Assembly: GCF_001435835.1 (NCBI RefSeq)
Contig: NZ_AZFX01000003.1
Coordinates: 1-64,000, forward strand
Length of the DNA stretch: 64,000 nucleotides
Direction of reading: 5' to 3'
Source of the DNA: Lapidilactobacillus concavus DSM 17758
GTDB taxonomy: Bacteria > Bacillota > Bacilli > Lactobacillales > Lactobacillaceae
Positions 28,423 through 37,219 of the stretch are shown one piece after another. The notes beneath the pieces were generated by a model. That model was given only the letters and a program-made list of their open reading frames with translations, was not told where the DNA came from and made no database searches. Position 1 is the first letter of the stretch. Each line of letters begins with the position of its first letter. The position numbers and the translations under genes are program-made.

Positions 28423-29217
28423 TTAAATTAAGGCAAACCAGTGTAGCATTGGTAAAACAAACAATAAGCTGTCGAAACGATCTAGAATACCGCCGTGACC
28501 TGGCAAGATTTTACCAGAGTCTTTAACCCCATAATAACGCTTATAAGCAGATTCCACCAAGTCGCCAAGTTGACCACAAACTGAGAAAATCAGCGTGGCT
28601 AAAAGCATCCAGACTTTGTGATTGTAACCCACTGGGAAGAAATAGAGGTAAATCGCTGCGAATACTAACGCGCATAACGTCCCGGCAATACTGCCTTCCC
28701 AAGTCTTATTGGGACTGATCGCAGGCCAGAGTTTATGCTTACCAATTTTACGTCCAAATGAATAAGCACCAATATCTGTCGCCCAAATAACGACAAGAAT
28801 GTAACCTAATAATTCAAGTCCGTTTTCGGCGCCACGAACAGCCACCAATGAGTGGAACCCATTGCCAATATAAACCATTGCCAATGTGTTGATGCCGATG
28901 TCATCCACATTTGTTTTGTTTTTTGTCGTAACGGTTACCAGCAGCAACAACGCCACTGTGATTGCAAAAATGTCAAAGCGTGAGAGATACGAAGGTAAAT
29001 TAGAGAAAAAACCATCGGGCAAAACCAATGTCGTGATTCCTAAACAAGAAATAATAAAATCAGGCGAAACGATGATGCGTTTACGCATAATAAACATTTC
29101 TGAGAGACCGATAATTGCCAGCAAAATTGCGGCAACATCAATCCAGTAACCTCCCAACAAGATAATGGGAATAAAAATTATTAAAGCAACAACTGCTGTG
29201 ATTACACGTTGTTTCAT
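28423..29217 (-). CDS. cdsA: Phosphatidate cytidylyltransferase
   Basis: The 264-residue polytopic membrane enzyme makes CDP-diacylglycerol from phosphatidic acid and CTP. The C-terminal family signature KDSGKILPGHGGILDRFDS is complete, and about seven hydrophobic segments precede it. ATG at 29217 is preceded in frame by GTG at 29220; GAGGT lies upstream. Confidence 0.94.
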   Translation of the reverse strand: MKQRVITAVVALIIFIPIILLGGYWIDVAAILLAIIGLSEMFIMRKRIIVSPDFIISCLGITTLVLPDGFFSNLPSYLSRFDIFAITVALLLLVTVTTKNKTNVDDIGINTLAMVYIGNGFHSLVAVRGAENGLELLGYILVVIWATDIGAYSFGRKIGKHKLWPAISPNKTWEGSIAGTLCALVFAAIYLYFFPVGYNHKVWMLLATLIFSVCGQLGDLVESAYKRYYGVKDSGKILPGHGGILDRFDSLLFVLPMLHWFALI

Positions 29218-29242
29218 CACTGTACCTCAACTTTCTACTGTG

Positions 29243-29968
29243 TTATTTTAGCCCACCATATCGACGTACGCGGTGATTATAGGCATCAATCGCCGCGTTT
29301 AATTCTGTCGCTGAGAAGTCTGGCCAATGAACTTCCGTAAAATAGAACTCACTGTAGGCTAATTGCCACAATAAAAAGTTGGAAAGCCGTAATTCACCAC
29401 TCGTACGAATCAACAGATCTGGATCAGCAAGTTCACCTAAGGGTGCCGTCATTAAATGCGACTGGATCAATTCATCATTGATCTGATCGGGCCTGATTTC
29501 ACCTGCTGCAACCTCAGCAGCAATTGATTTAACGCCAGCCGTGATCTCAGCTCGTCCCCCATAATTTAGCGCAAAATTTAAAATCATGCCCGTATTATTA
29601 GCAGTATCTGCCATGGCTTGCTTCGTGACTGTTAACGTTTTTTCTGGTAATTGATCCAGGAAGCCCATCACATTGACTTTAACATTCTGAGCCATCAGCT
29701 CCGGAATGAACGTATTGAAGAAGTCAATTGGTAACTGCATCAAGTAGTTAACTTCTTCGGTCGGACGTCGCCAATTTTCGGTCGAGAATGCATAGAGTGT
29801 CAAAACTTTGACGCCCAAGTGGCTAGCAACCTTTGTAATGGTTTTGACGTTATTCATGCCTTCCTTATGACCAAAAGCACGGGGTCGGTGATGTGCCTTT
29901 GCCCAGCGGCCATTGCCATCCATGATGATTGCAATGTGCTGCGGAATCGTACGTTCTGGATCTGTCAC
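29243..29968 (-). CDS. uppS: Isoprenyl transferase (undecaprenyl diphosphate synthase)
   Basis: The 241-residue cis-prenyltransferase makes the lipid carrier for wall synthesis. [10 protein letters not shown] with the catalytic Asp, [12 protein letters not shown] and [19 protein letters not shown] are all present. It starts with GTG, after AAGGAAG. It is 25 bases from cdsA. Confidence 0.95.
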   Translation of the reverse strand: MTDPERTIPQHIAIIMDGNGRWAKAHHRPRAFGHKEGMNNVKTITKVASHLGVKVLTLYAFSTENWRRPTEEVNYLMQLPIDFFNTFIPELMAQNVKVNVMGFLDQLPEKTLTVTKQAMADTANNTGMILNFALNYGGRAEITAGVKSIAAEVAAGEIRPDQINDELIQSHLMTAPLGELADPDLLIRTSGELRLSNFLLWQLAYSEFYFTEVHWPDFSATELNAAIDAYNHRVRRYGGLK

Positions 29969-30035
29969 ACAAAAACTTCCTTTTCAGTAGAATCGAGCGA
30001 TAATGGAAACCACCTATCAATCATTGATTGTCGGA

Positions 30036-30596
30036 CTAGCCTTCAGTGATTTCTGTTTCTTTGTTCTTGGCAATCTCATCGATATTCTTGATGGCCGCAT
30101 CCGTAACTTTTTGCAATTCGTTCTCTAAATCATGCATTTCATCTTCAGAAATTTCAGCATTCTTCTGTTGTTTACGAATTGCGTCTAATGCATCACGACG
30201 AATATTGCGAATTGCAATCTTTGCATTCTCGGCGTCTTTGCCAACTTCTTTAGCCAACTCTTGACGACGCTCACCTGTTAATTGCGGAATCACTAAGCGA
30301 ATAATATCACCATCATTAGCTGGATTTAAGCCTAAGTCGGAAGCCAAGATAGCTTTCTCAATATCATTCAATGAACCCTTGTCATATGGTTTGATCATCA
30401 AGACACGTGGTTCTGGTACATTGATCGCCGCCAATTGATTCAGAGGCGTAGGTGCACCATAGTAACTCACGTTAATCCGGTTAAGCAGACTTGCATTCGC
30501 GCGACCGGCACGAATGTTAGCCAGATCACGTTTGAGTGAATCAGCCGACTTGACCATCGTTTCTTCTGCTTTATTGATAATTTCATTATTTGTCAT
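30036..30596 (-). CDS. frr: Ribosome recycling factor
   Basis: The 186-residue protein splits post-termination ribosomes together with [33 protein letters not shown] and the C-terminal [11 protein letters not shown] match the family. ATG at 30596 ([12 protein letters not shown]) follows GGAGG; it overlaps the pyrH stop by 11 bases. Confidence 0.96.
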   Translation of the reverse strand: MTNNEIINKAEETMVKSADSLKRDLANIRAGRANASLLNRINVSYYGAPTPLNQLAAINVPEPRVLMIKPYDKGSLNDIEKAILASDLGLNPANDGDIIRLVIPQLTGERRQELAKEVGKDAENAKIAIRNIRRDALDAIRKQQKNAEISEDEMHDLENELQKVTDAAIKNIDEIAKNKETEITEG

Positions 30597-31323
30597 TATT
30601 TTTTCCTCCACGAATCGTGGTACCGATTTTTTCACCTTTCACAACGCGCTCAATATTGCCGCGCTCCTGCATGTTGAAAACGACGAATGGAATATCATTG
30701 TCCATCGATAAGCTGCTAGCTGTCGAGTCCATGACCTTCAAGCCCTTGTTGATGATATCTAACTGTGTTAACTCATCGAACTTCTCTGCATTAGGATCTT
30801 TATTAGGATCTGCGTTATAAACACCGTCGACATTATTCTTCGCCATCAAGATCACGTCGGCGTCGATTTCAGCAGCACGCAATGCAGCGGCTGAATCTGT
30901 TGAGAAGTAGGGATTACCAGTTCCACCTGCGAAAATAACCACACGGCCTTTTTCAAGATGATGGATGGCACGACGACGAATGTAAGGTTCAGCAACTTGA
31001 CGCATCTCAATGGACGTCTGAACACGCACTTCAACGCCCAAATGCTCCAAACCATCTTGCAATGCTAAGCCATTCATAATTGTTGCCAACATCCCCATGG
31101 AGTCAGCCTGTGCGCGATCCATTCCCAGCTCTGCACCAGTTTCGCCACGCCAAATATTACCGCCACCGACAACAATACCAACCTGAACGCCTAAATCATG
31201 AACCTGTTTGATCTGCTCTGAGATTTGTTTGATGACTGGTGGATGAATGCCGAAGCCAGTTTCGCCGGCGAGTGCCTCCCCACTTAGTTTAAGCACAACA
31301 CGATGATATTTGATTTCTGACAT
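30586..31323 (-). CDS. pyrH: UMP kinase
   Basis: The 245-residue amino-acid-kinase-fold enzyme phosphorylates UMP. Visible motifs are [51 protein letters not shown] and [12 protein letters not shown] at 31323 follows GGAGG. Its end overlaps frr. It starts the pyrH-frr-uppS-cdsA-rseP-proS run. Confidence 0.96.
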   Translation of the reverse strand: MSEIKYHRVVLKLSGEALAGETGFGIHPPVIKQISEQIKQVHDLGVQVGIVVGGGNIWRGETGAELGMDRAQADSMGMLATIMNGLALQDGLEHLGVEVRVQTSIEMRQVAEPYIRRRAIHHLEKGRVVIFAGGTGNPYFSTDSAAALRAAEIDADVILMAKNNVDGVYNADPNKDPNAEKFDELTQLDIINKGLKVMDSTASSLSMDNDIPFVVFNMQERGNIERVVKGEKIGTTIRGGKNNDK

Positions 31324-31352
31324 AATCGTTCCTCCGTTATTTGCTAAGTTCC

Positions 31353-31358
31353 ATTCTA
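31353..31358 (-). promoter_or_regulatory. Extended -10 promoter element of the pyrH operon
   Basis: On the minus strand TGG-TAGAAT lies about 30 bases before pyrH, between the tsf terminator and the start codon. The -35 region is poor (TGCAAC at 17 bases). Confidence 0.45.
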
Positions 31359-31382
31359 CCATATGTTTGAATTTCGTTGCAT

Positions 31383-31410
31383 AAAAAAAGGGTCATAACT
31401 GACCCTTTTA
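31383..31410 (-). terminator. Terminator of rpsB-tsf
   Basis: AAAGGGTCA and TGACCCTTT pair on the minus strand and are followed by seven T, directly after the tsf stop. Confidence 0.85.
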
Positions 31411-31415
31411 TAAAT

Positions 31416-32294
31416 TTAATCTTTGATTTGGCTCATAACTTCTTCAACGAAATTATCGGCTTGTTTTTCAATACCTTCACCGACTTCGAAGCGTACAAAG
31501 TTGACAAGCTTGCCACCCTTGCTTGCGACGTATTGGCCAACCGTTTGGTCAGGATCTTTGACAAACTCTTGATCTTCGAGACTAATCTCAGATAAGAACT
31601 TGTTTAAACGACCTTCAACAATTTTTGGTACGATTTTTTCAGGTTTGCCTTCATTCTTAGTCTCTTCGGTGAGTACTTCACGTTCGTGATCAAGAACTTC
31701 AGATGGCACGTTTTCACGTGAGACATACTTAGGGTTGATGGCAGCAACGTGCATTGCAACGTCACGAGCCGTCTCTTCATCGGCACCCTCAAGTAAAACA
31801 AGTGCGGCAATTGCGCCACCATTATGCAAGTATGAACCGAATGCTTGGCTATCAGTCTTTGCCAAAATTTGGAAACGACGGAAGCTGATCTTCTCACCGA
31901 TCACAGCCGTTAAAGCAGTGATCTTTTCTTGTAAAGTCTGACCATCAACACTTAAGGCCAAAACATCGTCGTTATTAGCAGGTTTGTTAGCAGCAACAGC
32001 CTTTGCAATCTCGTCAACTAATGACGTGAACTTATCATTTGAAGCAACGAAGTCAGTCTCAGAGTTAACCTCAACAACAGCAGCTTCATTACCATCAATC
32101 GCAATTTGTGCTAACCCTTCGGCAGCGACGCGATCATTCTTCTTAGCGGCTTTTGCAATTCCCTTTTCGCGCAAGACATCGATAGCTTTTTCCATGTCGC
32201 CATCAGCAGCTACCAATGCTTTTTTAGCATCCATCATACCAACACTAGTTTTTTCGCGTAATTCCTTAACTTGAGCTGCAGTAATTTTTGCCAT
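31416..32294 (-). CDS. tsf: Elongation factor Ts
   Basis: The 292-residue guanine-nucleotide exchange factor for EF-Tu has the N-terminal UBA-like [19 protein letters not shown] and the core [13 protein letters not shown]. Length and domain order are typical. It follows rpsB, separated by a terminator-like hairpin. Confidence 0.97.
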   Translation of the reverse strand: MAKITAAQVKELREKTSVGMMDAKKALVAADGDMEKAIDVLREKGIAKAAKKNDRVAAEGLAQIAIDGNEAAVVEVNSETDFVASNDKFTSLVDEIAKAVAANKPANNDDVLALSVDGQTLQEKITALTAVIGEKISFRRFQILAKTDSQAFGSYLHNGGAIAALVLLEGADEETARDVAMHVAAINPKYVSRENVPSEVLDHEREVLTEETKNEGKPEKIVPKIVEGRLNKFLSEISLEDQEFVKDPDQTVGQYVASKGGKLVNFVRFEVGEGIEKQADNFVEEVMSQIKD

Positions 32295-32393
32295 GAGTGA
32301 AACCTCCTAGAAATTTAAAAGTAAGTGATAAAACATCACGGTTAAATTCGAATATGAGATGGTTGAGTGCCATCCGTAAATTCAGTTTACCAT

Positions 32394-32438
32394 ACAAAGA
32401 AAGAGTTTGTGACAAAACCAAGTTTTGCGACAAACTCT
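32394..32438 (-). terminator. Hairpin between rpsB and tsf
   Basis: On the minus strand AGAGTTTGT...ACAAACTCT encloses CAAAAC/GTTTTG and ends TTCTTTG. It may partly terminate rpsB transcripts and lower tsf expression relative to rpsB. Confidence 0.65.
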
Positions 32439-32456
32439 CTGATTGTCATTCACTAA

Positions 32457-33248
32457 TTATTCAGCATCTGATGTTGATTGTTCAACTTTTTCAGCGATTT
32501 CTTCGATTGATTCGTCGCCTGATTCTGCAGCAGCTGGTTGTTGTTCTTCAGCAGCAACATCATCTTCACCTTGATGACCTTCGATCACAGCGTCAGCCAT
32601 CTTAGCAGTAATCAAACGAACGGCACGAATTGCATCGTCATTTGAAGGGATAATCACATCAATGTCATCTGGATCAGTGTTTGTATCGACCATGGCAACG
32701 ATAGGAATATTTAATTTTTGAGCTTCTTTAACTGCAATACGTTCCTTACGAGGATCAACAATGAACATCACATCTGGGATACGAGGCATGTCTTCGATAC
32801 CGCCCAAGAACTTCTCAAGCTTGCCTTGTTCCTTCAGCAATAAAGCGACTTCTTTCTTAGGAAGCACATCAAATGTGCCATCAGTTGCCATTTTCTTAAT
32901 ATCTTTCAAACGTTTGATACGGCTCTGGATGGTATTCCAGTTCGTCAATGTACCACCTAACCAACGATGGTTAACGTAGTATTGGCCTGCACGAGTTGCT
33001 TCTTCAGCAATTGCATCTTGTGCTTGTTTCTTAGTCCCAACGAACAAGAAGACACCGCCGTCTTCAGAAACAGCTTTAACGTAATTGTAAGCATCGTCAA
33101 CCATCTTAACTGTCTTTTGTAAGTCGATGATGTAGATTCCGTTACGTTCTGTAAAGATGAATGGTTTCATCTTTGGATTCCAGCGACGAGTTTGATGACC
33201 AAAGTGAACACCGGCTTCGAGCAATTGTTTCATTGATAATACTGCCAT
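32457..33248 (-). CDS. rpsB: Small ribosomal subunit protein S2
   Basis: The 263-residue protein has [22 protein letters not shown] and [15 protein letters not shown] as in S2, and an acidic, Glu/Ala-rich C-terminal tail common in lactobacilli. ATG at 33248 follows TAGGAGG; a longer frame (to 33383) would translate the structured leader and is rejected. Confidence 0.96.
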   Translation of the reverse strand: MAVLSMKQLLEAGVHFGHQTRRWNPKMKPFIFTERNGIYIIDLQKTVKMVDDAYNYVKAVSEDGGVFLFVGTKKQAQDAIAEEATRAGQYYVNHRWLGGTLTNWNTIQSRIKRLKDIKKMATDGTFDVLPKKEVALLLKEQGKLEKFLGGIEDMPRIPDVMFIVDPRKERIAVKEAQKLNIPIVAMVDTNTDPDDIDVIIPSNDDAIRAVRLITAKMADAVIEGHQGEDDVAAEEQQPAAAESGDESIEEIAEKVEQSTSDAE

Positions 33249-33277
33249 AATGTAAATCCTCCTAGTTTTTATTCCGC

Positions 33278-33338
33278 CATTCTGCTCGATTCGTGCCTGC
33301 ACCAGCAGGACTGGCAACACAGGCACGATCACAGAATG
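33278..33338 (-). promoter_or_regulatory. Structured leader of rpsB (candidate S2 autoregulatory site)
   Basis: On the minus strand three nested helices can be formed: CATTCTG/CAGAATG (outer, 7 bp), CGTGCCTG/CAGGCACG (8 bp) and CCAG/CTGG (4 bp), separated by internal loops. The leader lies between the promoter and the rpsB ribosome binding site. Ribosomal protein operons often use such leaders for feedback. A role for S2 binding here is inference. Confidence 0.5.
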
Positions 33339-33366
33339 TGTGAATTTGGTGATAACACCGCTAATT

Positions 33367-33395
33367 ATTATAGCTGAAATCACGACCTAATGCAA
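33367..33395 (-). promoter_or_regulatory. Promoter of rpsB-tsf
   Basis: On the minus strand TTGCAT, a 17-base spacer and TATAAT, giving a leader of about 110 bases. Confidence 0.75.
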
Positions 33396-33413
33396 GAAAT
33401 TTTCAGTTGAAAG

Positions 33414-33698
33414 TTAATCTGATTCTTGATCGGGTAAAATGGCGGATTGATGGGTCGAAATATAAACTTCTTTTTGAGCACGCGACTTCTTTTTAAATTG
33501 CAATTCAAATCTGAGGGCGCTCGATTTATCCGCAAAAGCTTCCACGTAGAGCAATCTGACCGGTCGCCGAGTGCGTGTGTACTTCGCGCCTTTGCCAGCA
33601 TTATGCGTGGCAATCCGCTTGGCAACATCATTACTAGTCCCCGTATAGAGCGTCTGGTCGGCACACTTTACCACATAACAATAATAAATGAGACTCAC
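33414..33698 (-). CDS. GIY-YIG nuclease superfamily protein (UPF0213/YazA-like)
   Basis: The 94-residue single-domain protein has [20 protein letters not shown] (the GIY-YIG core as YVV-YTG), a conserved [15 protein letters not shown] arginine region and the catalytic Glu region [17 protein letters not shown]. Its start overlaps the methyltransferase stop by four bases. Cellular role is unknown; related SLX1-like nucleases act on branched DNA. Confidence 0.88.
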   Translation of the reverse strand: MSLIYYCYVVKCADQTLYTGTSNDVAKRIATHNAGKGAKYTRTRRPVRLLYVEAFADKSSALRFELQFKKKSRAQKEVYISTHQSAILPDQESD

Positions 33699-34429
33699 CT
33701 TTCTTCTGTACCATACAAAATTTGGCTGACAGCATCTGTATAGGTATTATCTTCACGATAGACAGTTAGTGGTGGCTGGATACGAACACCATTGGGTCGG
33801 CCATCTTTGATTGCTTCGATCAAAACCATATTAGCTTCTCGATCGGCTTTAGGATAAACGAACCGCAAACGTTTCGGTGCCAATCGATTTGCCTGCAACT
33901 TGACCATGATCTCATCGAGTCGTTCCGGACGGTGCACCATGAAGAAATGACCGTTCGTCTTGAGCAACTTAGCACTCACCGCAAGCACTTCATTTAAACT
34001 TGTCGAAATTTCATGACGCGCCATTGCGTAGTAAGGATTCGGATTTTTCAAGCTTAGTTCGTGATCTGCGAAGTAAGGTGGGTTGCAGGTGACGGCATCT
34101 GCCTGATCACTCCCTAAGATTTGCGGTGCTTCTTTTAAGTCAATGTTGGCGACTTGAACTTGGTCTGATAAATGGTTGAGTACCACCGACCGCTGTGCCA
34201 TCTCCGCTAATTTCTGCTGAATTTCAACAAGCGTAATTGGTCCTTTAGTCTTCCGCGATAAAAATAGACCGACCGCACCATTGCCTGCACAAAGGTCAAC
34301 GACTTGATAACGCGGTCCCAAACGGGTAAAATCAGCCAGTAACACCGCATCCAACGAGAATGAGAAGACATCATCACTTTGAATGATTTTGACCGCGCCA
34401 TTATATAATTGATCGATTCGTTCAGTCAC
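33695..34429 (-). CDS. tRNA1(Val) (adenine(37)-N6)-methyltransferase-like (YabB/TrmN6)
   Basis: The 244-residue SAM-dependent methyltransferase has motif [16 protein letters not shown] and the catalytic adenine-N6 motif NPPYF, as in the YfiC/YabB family. Pairing with a GIY-YIG gene downstream is the standard Firmicutes order (yabB-yazA). Its promoter is probably the TGG-TATAAT at 34520-34525 (minus), and an 8-bp hairpin CTGGTCAG/CTGACCAG (34466-34497) lies in the leader. Confidence 0.87.
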   Translation of the reverse strand: MTERIDQLYNGAVKIIQSDDVFSFSLDAVLLADFTRLGPRYQVVDLCAGNGAVGLFLSRKTKGPITLVEIQQKLAEMAQRSVVLNHLSDQVQVANIDLKEAPQILGSDQADAVTCNPPYFADHELSLKNPNPYYAMARHEISTSLNEVLAVSAKLLKTNGHFFMVHRPERLDEIMVKLQANRLAPKRLRFVYPKADREANMVLIEAIKDGRPNGVRIQPPLTVYREDNTYTDAVSQILYGTEER

Positions 34430-34581
34430 ATTCTCACTCCTTATCGACTGGTTTAATCAGTCATTCTGGTCAGATATCTCGCATGATAACTGACCAGGAA
34501 ATGACATTGTATCTTGATTATTATACCAAAACTTCTTTTTTCTGATATAATTTTTTTGAATCCATGAAAATAGGTGAAATG

Positions 34582-35238
34582 ATGTTTTATAAATTTATTC
34601 GTCCCATCGCCCGTTTCATCGTCTGGGTGTTAAACGGACGTCCTCATCTGACAAATCCAGAGAATTTGATCGACGGTCCCTACATTTTAGTCGCACCGCA
34701 TCGAACCTGGTGGGAACCAATTATCTTTGCATTGGCGGCTAGTCCACGTGAATTTTCCTTCATGGCTAAGAAGGAGTTATTCCATAACCCAATTCTTGGC
34801 TGGATTTTACGTCACGCTCACGCCTTTCCGGTCGACCGGTTCAATCCAGGACCATCTGCCGTCAAAATTCCGGTGCGCATCTTGAAAGAAGGCAAGCTCT
34901 CACTGATTATTTTTCCTTCAGGAACACGCTATTCCTCTGAGTTAAAGGGAGGTGCTGCATTGATTGCCAAAATGGCGAAGGTGCCCCTGCTTCCGGCTGT
35001 CTACCAGGGTCCGACAACTTTCAAGGACTTCTGCAAACGACGTCGAGTCACGGTCGGCTTTGGTGATCCCATTCTCATTGATCGCAAGCAAAAACTGAAT
35101 GAAGCTGGGTTGGCGCTCATTAACGAGCAGATGGAAGCGGCTTGGCAAAAGCTGGATCGACAAATTGATCCCAGCTTCGTCTACCAACCAGATCCTAAAA
35201 AACTGGATCAAGAGAAAGCAGCCAATAAGCTCAAATAG
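34582..35238 (+). CDS. plsC: 1-acyl-sn-glycerol-3-phosphate acyltransferase (PlsC family)
   Basis: The 218-residue membrane-associated acyltransferase has the HX4-acid motif as HRTWWE and the acceptor-binding motif as FPSGTR, where most relatives have HX4D and FPEGTR. An N-terminal hydrophobic segment would anchor it. I chose ATG at 34582, five bases after AGGTG; ATG at 34564 or 34579 are alternatives. It is transcribed divergently from the methyltransferase, from a TATAAT at about 34547-34552. Confidence 0.82.
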   Translation: MFYKFIRPIARFIVWVLNGRPHLTNPENLIDGPYILVAPHRTWWEPIIFALAASPREFSFMAKKELFHNPILGWILRHAHAFPVDRFNPGPSAVKIPVRILKEGKLSLIIFPSGTRYSSELKGGAALIAKMAKVPLLPAVYQGPTTFKDFCKRRRVTVGFGDPILIDRKQKLNEAGLALINEQMEAAWQKLDRQIDPSFVYQPDPKKLDQEKAANKLK

Positions 35239-35287
35239 CCGGTACCAATGCTTAAACGAATTTCCACATCGATGTTCGCAGCCAAAA

Positions 35288-35334
35288 CAAAAGCTTGATC
35301 TTGAAAGTAAAACTTTCTTGACCAAGCTTTTTTG
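35288..35334 (+). terminator. Bidirectional terminator between plsC and the ABC exporter genes
   Basis: AAAGCTTG...CAAGCTTT with inner TTGAAAG/CTTTCTT and a plus-strand T run; the minus strand reads TTTTGTTTT after the stem, so it may serve both convergent genes. Confidence 0.8.
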
Positions 35335-35398
35335 ATGGCATCAATCGATTAATTCTAGAAAAGGTTGTCAGTTGGCTATTTTTAATTGCCACACAACA

Positions 35399-37219
35399 TT
35401 AAGCGGGATCAACGTTCTTTCCCCGCTGCAATTCATAGAGCTGATAATAATGACCCTTCTGTGCCAACAATTCGTCATGCGTGCCGTGCTCAACAATCTT
35501 GCCTGCATCCAAGACAATGATCTGTTCAGCGTCCCTAATCGTCGATAAACGATGGGCAATTGCGATGGTCGTACGGCCGCGTCGAATCCGTTGGAGTCCC
35601 TCTTGAATCAACGTTTCTGTTTCCGTATCAATGTTTGCAGTGGCCTCGTCCAGAACAAGAATCTTCGGATTAGTCACAACAGTCCGTGCGAATGAGATTA
35701 ATTGTCGCTCACCACTTGAAAACTTAGCGCCACCTTCGATCACGCGCGCATGATATTTGCCTGGCAATTTTTCAATGAAATGGTCCGCTTGTACAAACTT
35801 TGCGGCGTCTTCAACTTGTTGATCCGTGATTTTATCATTGAACAAACGAATATTAGACGAAATATCGCCGTAAAACATGAATGAATCTTGCAAAACCAAC
35901 CCGATCCGTCGACGAATCTCGGCCATCGGATAATCTTTGATATCTCGATCATCAATTAAGATCTTACCCTCATAAAATTCATAGAACCGCATCATCACAT
36001 TGATAATAGAACTCTTACCAGAACCGGTATGTCCGACGATTCCGATTGTTTCACCAGGATTCGCAACGAATGAAATATCGTCGAGAACTTTATCCTTCCC
36101 ATCATAGGAAAATGAGACGTGGCGGAACTCAATTTTACCAGTCGTGATCTCGCCGTGTGCCCCCTCATTTTGTGCCGGCGCAGTGGTTTGATCATCAAGA
36201 ATTCTCAAAATACGGCTGCCTGCAACAACACCATCTTGCAACGCAGACAATGAATCCATCATGTCATCCATTGGATTGAAGAAGTTAGATACATACGTTG
36301 TAAACGCGTAGATCACACCAGCTTCGACGAATTGATGCTGTGCTAACAAGCCAAAATGCGTCAACACAACAACGATGGCAACCGCGTATAGCAAATCGAT
36401 CAATGTCGATAAAAGCAGTGAGTTTGTCCGAATCATCGCCTTGCGCGCGTCCAAGTAATCTTGGTTCGTTTGCTCGAATTCCCGGCCAATACGATGTTCC
36501 TGGCGAAATTCCTGAATGATTGAAATTCCTTCGATTGATTCATTCAACTTTACATTTAACTCACTTAATTTTTCGCGCATGTGTCGATAAACCTTCGAGC
36601 TATAATGCGAGTAATACCAAATCGACACAACCAGAATCGGCAAGAAAGCCAAAACGATCCACGCGGAAACAGCATTGGTACTATACATCGCGATGAAGGC
36701 CGTCACAACAGCAAATAGTCCCGTTATCAGCGAGGCGAATACTTGTAAGAAATCCATCAGTGACATGGTATCGTTCGTCACCCGTGAGACGATCGATCCC
36801 GCAGGCGTTAAATCGAAATAACGCATACCTAACGTATGCAGTTTACGAAATAGTGCCCGCCGAACGTCCTCTAACGATTTCTCAGAGCCCATCGAATACA
36901 GAAAGTTGCTGAAAAACTGCATGATTGCTTTTAAGATGGTTCCCATAAAGTAAAGTGCCGCAAATCCTAAAATAATTTTAAACGCGGTGTTGCCCTTGTT
37001 CAAATAATGATCCATAAAATATTGGAGCAAGCGCGGCAATAAAATATTCACCGTTGCCAAAAGTGCCGAAAAAACAAGCGCAACGATAAAGAGCCACTTA
37101 AACGGCATTGCAAAATGCATCATGCGTTTAATGATCTTGAACTGCTCCTTGGTCGTAATACTTCTCGACCATGCAGACTGGTAGCCTTCTTCTTGATTAC
37201 TATCATTATTTTGCGCCAT
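35399..37219 (-). CDS. Heterodimeric multidrug ABC exporter, consensus half (LmrD/YheH-like)
   Basis: The 606-residue half-transporter has six membrane helices followed by an ATPase: Walker A GHTGSGKSS, a signature region FSSGERQ, Walker B ILVLDEAT with the catalytic Glu. ATG at 37219 has GGAGG upstream; it overlaps the upstream half-transporter by 14 bases. The canonical catalytic Glu here and its replacement in the partner make this the consensus-site subunit of an LmrCD-type pump. Confidence 0.9.
   Translation of the reverse strand: MAQNNDSNQEEGYQSAWSRSITTKEQFKIIKRMMHFAMPFKWLFIVALVFSALLATVNILLPRLLQYFMDHYLNKGNTAFKIILGFAALYFMGTILKAIMQFFSNFLYSMGSEKSLEDVRRALFRKLHTLGMRYFDLTPAGSIVSRVTNDTMSLMDFLQVFASLITGLFAVVTAFIAMYSTNAVSAWIVLAFLPILVVSIWYYSHYSSKVYRHMREKLSELNVKLNESIEGISIIQEFRQEHRIGREFEQTNQDYLDARKAMIRTNSLLLSTLIDLLYAVAIVVVLTHFGLLAQHQFVEAGVIYAFTTYVSNFFNPMDDMMDSLSALQDGVVAGSRILRILDDQTTAPAQNEGAHGEITTGKIEFRHVSFSYDGKDKVLDDISFVANPGETIGIVGHTGSGKSSIINVMMRFYEFYEGKILIDDRDIKDYPMAEIRRRIGLVLQDSFMFYGDISSNIRLFNDKITDQQVEDAAKFVQADHFIEKLPGKYHARVIEGGAKFSSGERQLISFARTVVTNPKILVLDEATANIDTETETLIQEGLQRIRRGRTTIAIAHRLSTIRDAEQIIVLDAGKIVEHGTHDELLAQKGHYYQLYELQRGKNVDPA

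Noticed and set aside
32457-33383. Longer rpsB start at 33383
   Set aside because: It would translate the promoter-leader helices; ATG 33248 has TAGGAGG and matches the S2 N-terminus.
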